A stretch of DNA of 5,611 bases, taken from contig DOSU01000121.1 of NCBI GenBank assembly GCA_003513895.1, positions 1 to 5,611 of the forward strand, read 5' to 3'. The DNA comes from Rikenellaceae bacterium (GTDB taxonomy: Bacteria > Bacteroidota > Bacteroidia > Bacteroidales > UBA932). Of this stretch, positions 1-4,545 are shown piece after piece (position 1 is the stretch's first letter; each line of letters opens with the position of its first letter). The notes below the pieces were generated by a model, which did not search any database, had not been told where the DNA came from, and saw only the letters and a program-made list of their open reading frames with translations. A program made the translations under genes and the position numbers.

Positions 1-23
1 CTTCTTGTTATCCATTTCGACCC

Positions 24-49
24 TTTCATATCCTCCGGATGATAAGAAA
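24..49. repeat. Imperfect 26-bp palindrome near left edge
   Basis: The segment is a loopless inverted repeat centred between bases 36 and 37, with 11 of 13 positions pairing (mismatches at 28/45 and 33/40). Pairs 22/51 and 21/52 extend it a little. No T-tract typical of an intrinsic terminator follows on either strand. It lies upstream of the truncated transposase. It could be the 3'-end hairpin of a gene to the left, an operator-like site, or chance. I cannot assign a role. Confidence 0.35.
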
Positions 50-179
50 AGGAACGCTTACTCAGGACTTATCGGACCTGTTGAACCGGTAGGAAAAGGT
101 AGAAATGCACCGGAATATCGGCAAGTTTGCAGTATAATCCTTTGAAAATTTAGCGAATAAACCGCTCAACCTCTCTGTT

Positions 180-186
180 AAGGGGG
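180..186 (+). promoter_or_regulatory. Ribosome binding site of the truncated transposase
   Basis: A strong purine-rich Shine-Dalgarno sequence (AAGGGGG) lies seven bases before the GTG at 194. It supports GTG as the authentic start, although the gene it serves is broken. A TATAAT hexamer sits at 133-138 upstream, but I see no good -35 partner for it. Confidence 0.6.
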
Positions 187-193
187 ATTTACA

Positions 194-565
194 GTGGCCA
201 AATATAAGCCGTATTCTTATGCCCAGAGACAGTTCATCCCTGTCTTTTTCAAGGAGCAGATCCAGAAAGCCACATTCGAATATTCTCTCAACTATCTGAT
301 CGAGAATGAACTCGATCTGTCCATTTTCGACATCCGTTTTCAAAACGATGAAACCGGCGCTCCTGCCTACGATCCCCGCATCATTTTAAAGATCATTCTT
401 TTTGCCTACTCCAGAGGAATTACATCGAGCAGAGAAATTGCCAAATGCTGTAAGGAGAACATCATCTTCATGGCCCTGTCGGCAAACAGCAGACCGCATT
501 CCACCACCACTGCCGATTTTATTTCCTCGATGGACAGGGATATCTTGTTTATTAATTTTGACTAG
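194..565 (+). pseudogene. Truncated IS1182-family transposase (N-terminal fragment)
   Basis: This 123-residue frame starts at GTG behind a strong ribosome binding site. Its first ~117 residues look like the N-terminal DUF772-type domain of an IS1182-family DDE transposase: a family-like opening (YKPYSYAQ), then DETGAPAYDPRIILKI (52-67), LFAYSRGITSSREIAKCC (69-86) and TTTADFISSMD (104-114). From memory, close relatives continue for several hundred more residues carrying the catalytic aspartates and glutamate. Here the similarity stops around base 544, seven unrelated codons follow, and a TAG ends the frame at 563-565, just before the next IS begins at 566. No remainder of this transposase is visible to the right of that IS, so the rest was deleted. 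The product would lack every DDE residue and cannot transpose. The protein type resembles elements I associate with Desulfobacterota. I am confident of the family and the truncation, not of the host. Confidence 0.85.
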
Positions 566-583
566 GAGGTTGTCGGATTTAGA
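566..583. repeat. Left terminal inverted repeat of the complete IS
   Basis: This 18-bp sequence matches the reverse complement of 2210-2227 except at positions 4 and 5 from the outer end. The shared core is TGTCGGATTTAGA. It sets the left end of the element. Confidence 0.8.
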
Positions 584-629
584 GTCATCCTGCGGCAGCA
601 AAAAGTTGGTAGAATACAACGTATCATAA

Positions 630-638
630 TGATATAAC
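630..638 (+). promoter_or_regulatory. Possible extended -10 promoter for the IS transposase
   Basis: TGATATAAC fits an extended -10 (TGn followed by a TATAAT-like hexamer) about 80 bases before the transposase ATG, inside an AT-rich leader between the left repeat and the gene. No good -35 hexamer stands 16-18 bases upstream; the nearest TTGGTA (606-611) is 21 bases away. The call rests on motif resemblance only. Confidence 0.25.
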
Positions 639-716
639 AACATATATATTGGATTTTTACGATCTTTATGGTTAGTTTCTATGTAATTCAGCAGTAAATC
701 ACATAGCGAGAAAAAT

Positions 717-2075
717 ATGATTCCAAAGTTCATACCTACAACTAGAGAACAACAGTACCTCTTCCCGCCATCTATTAAAGATTGGCTCCCGGAAAAGCAT
801 CTGGCCCCGTTTGTTGTTGATATCGTCTCGCAGCTTAATTTCGGACCTTTTGCGGAGACCTATGCTGGGAAAGGGCATAAGGCCTATCATCCTGAAATAC
901 TTTTATCTTTATTGTTCTACGGCTACGCTACCGGAGTATTTTCCAGCCGAAAAATTGAGAAAGCAACCTATGATTCGGTTGCCTTTCGTTTCATCTCCGT
1001 CAACACCCATCCTGATCATGATACCATAGCCGCCTTCCGCAAGCGATTTCTTGAACAACTGAAGCCACTTTTTGTAGAGATTTTGATGCTTGCCAGCGAA
1101 ATGGGTCTTTTGAAATTGGGCACCGTCAGTCTTGATGGAACCAAGGTAAAAGCCAATGCCTCGAAACATCATGCCCTGAGCTGGGATCATGCTAATAAAC
1201 TCGAGCAGCAATTGAAGGCTGAGGTTAATGAACTCATCCGCCTTGCTGAACAGGCCGACTCCGAAGAAATCCCCGAAGGAATGGATATTCCTGAAGAACT
1301 CAGTCGCCGTAAAGACCGGTTGGATGCCATTGCCAAAGCAAAGGTAACAATTGAGGAGCGAGCAGCACAAAGATATGCCCAGGAACAAAAGGAATACGAA
1401 GAGAAAGTCGCTGAACGTCGTGCAAAAACTGAATCTACCGGCAAGAAGTCTCCCGGCCGTGAGCCACAACCACCAACGCCGGGACCTCGAAAAAAAGATC
1501 AAGTCAATTTGACTGACGAAGAATCCCGCATCATGCCGTCCTCGGACAAGGGATTTGTCCAGGCTTATAACGCTCAGGCAACTGTTGACGTTGCTACAAT
1601 GCTTATTGTCGAAGCTCACATCAGTCAGGCGTCAAACGACAAGCAAGAGATCACCCCGACCCTTGCAGCCTTGAATGAGTTGCCAGAGCAATTGGGCAAG
1701 ATTGACATCATGCTGGCCGATGCCGGATATTACAGCGACGATAACGTGGCGTCCATCGAGCAGGCGGGGATTGATCCTTTTGTTCCCCCAAATCGGGAAA
1801 AACATAATCAGCCCCTTACCGCCCGCTTCATCGACCCTGCGCCACTCCCGGAAGCTGCAAAGCCGATTGACAAGATGAGAAACAAACTCAAGACAGTCGA
1901 CGGCCGCAAGGCTTACGCGCAACGCAAGAATACGGTTGAACCAGTATTTGGCATTATCAAACATATCTTGGGCTTTCGACAATTTTTCCTGCGAGGTCTG
2001 GACGCTGTCACCTGCGAGTGGACACTTGTGTCTATCAAATGGAATTTAAAGCGGATGTTTGCCTTGAATAGCTAA
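717..2075 (+). CDS. IS1182-family DDE transposase, intact
   Basis: This 452-residue transposase should catalyse cut-and-paste or related transposition by binding the terminal repeats of its own element. Residues ~20-115 form the DUF772-type N-terminal domain (GHKAYHPEILLSLLFYGYA, then FSSRKIEKATYDSVAFR and HPDHDTIAAFRKRF). The proposed catalytic triad is D140 (VSLDGTKVKANASKH), D335 (LADAGYYSDDN) and E408 (RKNTVEPVFGIIK). K415 lies seven residues after E408, as in the Y-R-E-K signature (Y400, R403, E408, K415). Between the first two aspartates, residues ~155-240 are highly charged and probably helical or coiled-coil, followed by a Pro/Gly/Lys-rich linker. This insertion is usual for the family. 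The ATG at 717 has only a weak purine stretch (GCGAG) before it, consistent with the low translation common in IS genes. The frame is uninterrupted and of full length, so the element may still be active. Confidence 0.93.
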   Translation: MIPKFIPTTREQQYLFPPSIKDWLPEKHLAPFVVDIVSQLNFGPFAETYAGKGHKAYHPEILLSLLFYGYATGVFSSRKIEKATYDSVAFRFISVNTHPDHDTIAAFRKRFLEQLKPLFVEILMLASEMGLLKLGTVSLDGTKVKANASKHHALSWDHANKLEQQLKAEVNELIRLAEQADSEEIPEGMDIPEELSRRKDRLDAIAKAKVTIEERAAQRYAQEQKEYEEKVAERRAKTESTGKKSPGREPQPPTPGPRKKDQVNLTDEESRIMPSSDKGFVQAYNAQATVDVATMLIVEAHISQASNDKQEITPTLAALNELPEQLGKIDIMLADAGYYSDDNVASIEQAGIDPFVPPNREKHNQPLTARFIDPAPLPEAAKPIDKMRNKLKTVDGRKAYAQRKNTVEPVFGIIKHILGFRQFFLRGLDAVTCEWTLVSIKWNLKRMFALNS

Positions 2076-2142
2076 AATATGCCAAAAAACAAGCCATCTG
2101 AGCAACTTTCGAGTCAGCTTAGCGGCAAAAGGCTAGTTGTTC

Positions 2143-2155
2143 GATAATGATTATC
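2143..2155. repeat. Short perfect palindrome in the IS 3' region
   Basis: GATAATGATTATC reads the same on both strands around a central G. It sits between the transposase stop and the right terminal repeat. No T-tract follows, so a terminator role is doubtful. It could be a protein-binding site or chance. Confidence 0.3.
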
Positions 2156-2158
2156 ACC

Positions 2159-2212
2159 AGAGCCAGTTAATTACCTCCACTTGTTAGGTTGTGGCCCGAT
2201 GATGCTGGTTCT
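2159..2212 (+). repeat. Subterminal hairpin-forming repeat at the IS right end
   Basis: AGAGCCAG (2159-2166) can pair with CTGGTTCT (2205-2212) over 8 bp with one G-U, around a 38-base loop. The inner arm overlaps the right terminal inverted repeat. Such structures at IS ends can limit read-through expression of the transposase or form part of transposase binding sites. Here the function is inference only. Confidence 0.25.
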
Positions 2213-2227
2213 AAATCCGACAGGCTC
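2210..2227. repeat. Right terminal inverted repeat of the complete IS
   Basis: The reverse complement matches 566-583 at 16 of 18 positions. It marks the right end of the element. Only 17 bases separate this end from the next gene's ATG, so that gene's original upstream region has been replaced by the IS. Confidence 0.8.
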
Positions 2228-2244
2228 TAAAGGTTAGAAATCAA

Positions 2245-3342
2245 ATGAAAAAAATTATACATTTTACAGGAATGCAGTCGTTTAAGTTCGGCTCGCTGGA
2301 ACGCTACTTTCTCCATTTAATACAGCAATGTTCGGATGAAGGCTATAAAACAATTTTGCAGTACGAAACAATGCCGTCATCACAATCTTATCTTGATGAA
2401 TTAAAAAAGTCAGGGGCGGAAGTGATGGTTTTCCCGACATACGGAAATCCATGGCGCATGTTTATCAATTGTCTGTCCTGTCTGAGGGAAATCAAGGCCA
2501 ATATTGTGCACACCCATTTTACGGGTCGCAATGCAAAGTTAGTGATTCCGATCATTGCGCGGATGTGTGGGACGAGACGTATCATATGCATGGTTCATAA
2601 CAAGCCCCCGTATCAAAAGAAAAATATCGCTAGATTTGCTTATAATCTGTATCATCATGTTTTGCCTGTTTCGAAATCCGTGGAATCATCCCTTCTAACG
2701 GGGGGTGTTAAGCCGGATATCTTGAACGCGCATTATTTAGGCCTATTCGGTGAGAAGGTGCGCTCAAAGGAAGATAGGGTTCTTTTTCGAAAAAAGTTCA
2801 GCATCCCTGGGGAGGCTGTTGTCTTGATATGTATTTCTTTTGATGCTCCATTCAAAGGAGTGGATATCCTTGTTGAAGCGTTTCAAATCCTTTATTCAAA
2901 ACATAAAAACATCTACCTGCTTTCCGTCGGGGTCGATGTAGGTGAAAGTCGTTTGCCAGCTTTGGCCACGGAACTTGGGATTTCTGACCGGGTCCGTTGG
3001 GCAGGAATCGTGGATGAGGGGTGGAAGACATTAAGCGCCGCGGATATTTATGTCCAACCGTCACGTTCCGAAGAAGGATTGCCTTTAGCCATCATGGAGG
3101 CGATGGCCATGAAACTACCCATTGTTTGCACCAATATCTCCGGCAATGTCGAGGCCGTTGCCGATGGTAAAAATGGATTGATTTGTAAGCCGACAAAGGA
3201 AGACCTTGCTGCAGCGATTGAAAAGATGATCTTACGGCCTGATTCCTGGCGCGAGATGGGGGAAGCCGGCAAAGGTAGATTTTTGGAATTATTCGATGGG
3301 AAAAAGTCTGTGGAAGACCTTATTGGAAGGTATTATCTTTAA
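2245..3342 (+). CDS. GT4-family (GT-B fold) glycosyltransferase
   Basis: This 365-residue cytoplasmic or peripheral membrane enzyme should transfer a sugar from an activated nucleotide-sugar donor to a growing glycan with retention of configuration. The N-terminal acceptor half (about 1-175) begins with a beta strand and glycine loop ending in GSLER (16-20), the position of the family's GG-x-E loop, then NIVHTHFTGRNA (86-97) and a VSKS element (142-145). The C-terminal donor half includes FKGVDILVEAF (203-213) and the hallmark E-x7-E motif E277-E285 in SRSEEGLPLAIMEAMA, then SGNVEAVADGKNGL (299-312). Length and domain order are normal for GT4 enzymes, so the gene looks complete. The ATG is preceded by AAAGG at 2229-2233, a moderate ribosome site 11 bases away. 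The start lies only 17 bases past an IS, so transcription must begin in the IS or read through it. The next gene follows 34 bases downstream in the same direction. Donor and acceptor cannot be predicted. Confidence 0.92.
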   Translation: MKKIIHFTGMQSFKFGSLERYFLHLIQQCSDEGYKTILQYETMPSSQSYLDELKKSGAEVMVFPTYGNPWRMFINCLSCLREIKANIVHTHFTGRNAKLVIPIIARMCGTRRIICMVHNKPPYQKKNIARFAYNLYHHVLPVSKSVESSLLTGGVKPDILNAHYLGLFGEKVRSKEDRVLFRKKFSIPGEAVVLICISFDAPFKGVDILVEAFQILYSKHKNIYLLSVGVDVGESRLPALATELGISDRVRWAGIVDEGWKTLSAADIYVQPSRSEEGLPLAIMEAMAMKLPIVCTNISGNVEAVADGKNGLICKPTKEDLAAAIEKMILRPDSWREMGEAGKGRFLELFDGKKSVEDLIGRYYL

Positions 3343-3356
3343 TGTATAATTATAAT
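3323..3356 (+). promoter_or_regulatory. Possible promoter before the DUF6492-like gene
   Basis: TTGGAA (3323-3328) and TATAAT (3345-3350) are spaced by 16 bases, and a second TATAAT follows at 3351-3356. The -35 lies inside the 3' end of the preceding glycosyltransferase gene, and the start codon is about 20 bases past the second hexamer. The local AT-richness makes chance matches likely. The gene could equally be transcribed with its upstream neighbour. Confidence 0.3.
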
Positions 3357-3376
3357 TTCACCAGGATATTAATGAA

Positions 3377-4276
3377 ATGAGCGAAAAATCAATAGATGTT
3401 TTTACTCCAACGGCCTTAAAAGATTTACATATTTTGCGCATGTCTGTTGAATCGGTGTTCAAATATGTCTGTCCGAAACCTCAGAGAGTCGTTATTCTGT
3501 CGAAGGAGTTGCCTCAATCTGTAAAAATTGAACTTTTAAAATATGGGCGCGTCGAATTTGTTGATGAGGACTCTGTCATCGAAGGCTTGAATTTTTCTAA
3601 TATGCCTCAGATCGTTGTTGATGGAGTGAATGTCAAGGGGTGGTTCCTCCAGCAATTCCTAAAGTGGGAAGCGAGACGATTATCTCAAACAGATGATTAT
3701 ATGGTGATTGATGCGGATGTGGTGTTCATTAAAGAGACCGATTTTATACGAGATAATAAATATGTGTTCCGGACAAAGCGTAATTTTTATGCGCCTTATT
3801 TTGAAGCATATAAGAACTATTTCGGATATCTCCCCGACAGCTCAAAGTCCTATGTCTCAGACTATATGATATTCAACAAGAAATTCTTAAATGAAATCAT
3901 CTTGAAAATAGAAGAAAAACAAGCAGGCAAGAAATGGTATGAGATTGTTTTAGCACATTTTAAAGAGCGGGTTATTACGACATTCTCTGAATATGAATTT
4001 TATGGATGTTATATGGAAAAATTTTATAGAGACCGTATTCAAATTATTCAACAGGGTGCCGATTATCAATACAGTATGAAGAATCCTTCGCTAAATCGTT
4101 TATTATTCATCCCTTCCAATTATTCCCACCATCATTCTTTCCTTAAGTTTATGGCACGACGTTTTGGTTTTTCAGGGCTTGCCTACCCTTCACATGATAA
4201 ATCAGAAGCCAGTTTCCTGTGGTGGCTTTGTAATAAATTTTTTAGAATTGTTCAAAAAAAAACAGGACAATATTAA
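3377..4276 (+). CDS. DUF6492-like putative glycosyltransferase (GT-A type)
   Basis: This 299-residue protein has no signal peptide or membrane segment. It resembles DUF6492 proteins, which are predicted nucleotide-sugar glycosyltransferases of GT-A type often found in capsule and LPS clusters. Visible features: an N-terminal strand then LKDLHILRMSVESVFKYV (14-31), a VVILSK strand (38-43), GWFLQQFLKWEARRL (88-102), and YMVIDADVVFIK (108-119), where D112-A113-D114 is a candidate DxD motif for metal and UDP-sugar binding. SDYMIFNKKF (161-170), SEYEFYG (204-210) and a triple histidine (251-253) follow, in the places where this type keeps conserved residues. The ATG at 3377 follows AGGA at 3363-3366. 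An ATG five bases earlier reads straight into a stop. The gene appears more AT-rich than the glycosyltransferase before it, hinting at separate ancestry. A nine-A run at 4254-4262, six codons before the stop, could permit slippage. The family assignment is from memory; sugar and acceptor are unknown. Confidence 0.75.
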   Translation: MSEKSIDVFTPTALKDLHILRMSVESVFKYVCPKPQRVVILSKELPQSVKIELLKYGRVEFVDEDSVIEGLNFSNMPQIVVDGVNVKGWFLQQFLKWEARRLSQTDDYMVIDADVVFIKETDFIRDNKYVFRTKRNFYAPYFEAYKNYFGYLPDSSKSYVSDYMIFNKKFLNEIILKIEEKQAGKKWYEIVLAHFKERVITTFSEYEFYGCYMEKFYRDRIQIIQQGADYQYSMKNPSLNRLLFIPSNYSHHHSFLKFMARRFGFSGLAYPSHDKSEASFLWWLCNKFFRIVQKKTGQY

Positions 4277-4281
4277 AAAAC

Positions 4282-4432
4282 GTGCCTCTAAATCAAACTC
4301 AGCTCAACGTGAGCATTATCTTCAATATTATCGAGATACAAGGTTTGAAAAATGTTAAGAGACATAAATATTTGTTATTCCCGAATTGCGCGGGCCTCAA
4401 GAATCACACAGCTGAGTTTCATTAAGAGGCAC
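4282..4432. mobile_element. MITE-like 151-bp element with 23-bp inverted repeats
   Basis: Bases 4282-4304 and 4410-4432 are inverted copies matching at 21 of 23 positions, with outermost sequence GTGCCTCT. They enclose 105 bases with no transposase. Two long, near-perfect terminal repeats around a short non-coding core is the pattern of a MITE or an internally deleted IS. I do not recognise the repeats as a named IS family, and the flanks (AAAAAAC on the left, TTTAGAAA on the right) do not form a clear target duplication. Alternatively the arms may form a long-range RNA stem at the 3' ends of the two convergent genes. The repeat itself is certain; the mobile interpretation is inference. Confidence 0.45.
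4302..4314. repeat. Small hairpin at inner edge of the left 23-bp repeat
   Basis: GCTCA and TGAGC form a 5-bp perfect stem around ACG. It overlaps the inner end of the left arm of the 151-bp inverted-repeat segment and has no counterpart at the right arm. Confidence 0.3.
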
Positions 4433-4444
4433 TTTAGAAAATGA

Positions 4445-4490
4445 TCGGGAATATGATAAAATCTTTAATTCCCTGAAAAATATTTATCAT
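4445..4490. repeat. Overlapping complementary segments, weak hairpins
   Basis: ATGATAAA (4453-4460) pairs perfectly with TTTATCAT (4483-4490) around a 22-base loop, and a T-rich stretch follows on the plus strand. GGGAAT (4447-4452) can instead pair with ATTCCC (4468-4473), and TCGGGAATA (4445-4453) can pair with TATTCCCGA at 4376-4384. These are mutually competing structures between convergent genes. One may act as a weak terminator, but the AT-rich stem is poor and the T-tract is interrupted. Confidence 0.25.
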
Positions 4491-4545
4491 CTTTCTTTTC
4501 TTCGCTTGTTACACAATCGTTTATATGCCCGGCCCGAGAGCCCTG

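Larger units (their letters stand above)
566..2227 (+). mobile_element. Complete IS1182-family insertion sequence, about 1.66 kb
   Basis: The element is bounded by inverted repeats at 566-583 and 2210-2227 that match at 16 of 18 positions and share a TGTCGGATTTAGA core. It contains one intact DDE transposase gene (717-2075). The length fits the usual IS1182 family range of roughly 1.3-1.9 kb. The exact ends could shift by a base or two because the repeats mismatch near their tips. The flanks do not show a clear target duplication: CTAG precedes the left end and TAAA follows the right end, and only a CTA trinucleotide is shared if the ends are moved. The left end lies one base after the stop of a truncated, different IS1182-type transposase, and the right end lies 17 bases before a glycosyltransferase start. 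The element has probably been involved in a deletion or recombination since insertion. Confidence 0.85.
4277..4545. other. Convergent intergenic region with inverted repeats and possible gene debris
   Basis: These 269 bases separate a plus-strand and a minus-strand glycosyltransferase gene. I see no convincing intact gene here. The region holds the 151-bp segment with 23-bp inverted repeats, plus several shorter complementary pairs listed separately. A stop-free plus-strand stretch of 47 codons (4416-4556) and a 30-codon ATG frame (4352-4441) are protein-like in composition but lack ribosome binding sites, and they may be remains of a lost gene. No strong intrinsic terminator is present for either flanking gene. 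Confidence 0.5.

Noticed and set aside
386..733. 115-codon minus-strand frame across the junction of the two IS elements
   Set aside because: It spans a recombination junction and an IS terminal repeat, antisense to the truncated transposase, and its composition suggests no known protein.
909..1619. 236-codon open frame on the minus strand opposite the intact transposase
   Set aside because: It lies wholly antisense to a well-supported DDE transposase, is rich in Cys/Phe/Leu/Ser as expected from antisense reading, and shows no recognisable domain.
2181..2227. Outward-facing promoter in the IS right end driving the glycosyltransferase gene
   Set aside because: TTGTTA (2181-2186) and TTGTGG (2189-2194) could serve as -35 boxes, but no acceptable -10 hexamer lies 16-18 bases downstream of either.
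4164..4358. 64-codon plus-strand frame overlapping the 3' end of the DUF6492-like gene
   Set aside because: Most of it is an out-of-frame shadow of a supported gene. The tail beyond 4276 has no ribosome site and is treated only as a possible slippage extension.
4531..4545. GC-rich stretch just downstream of the minus-strand gene as a terminator
   Set aside because: Only a three-base-pair stem can form and no T-tract follows on the minus strand, so an intrinsic terminator is not supported.
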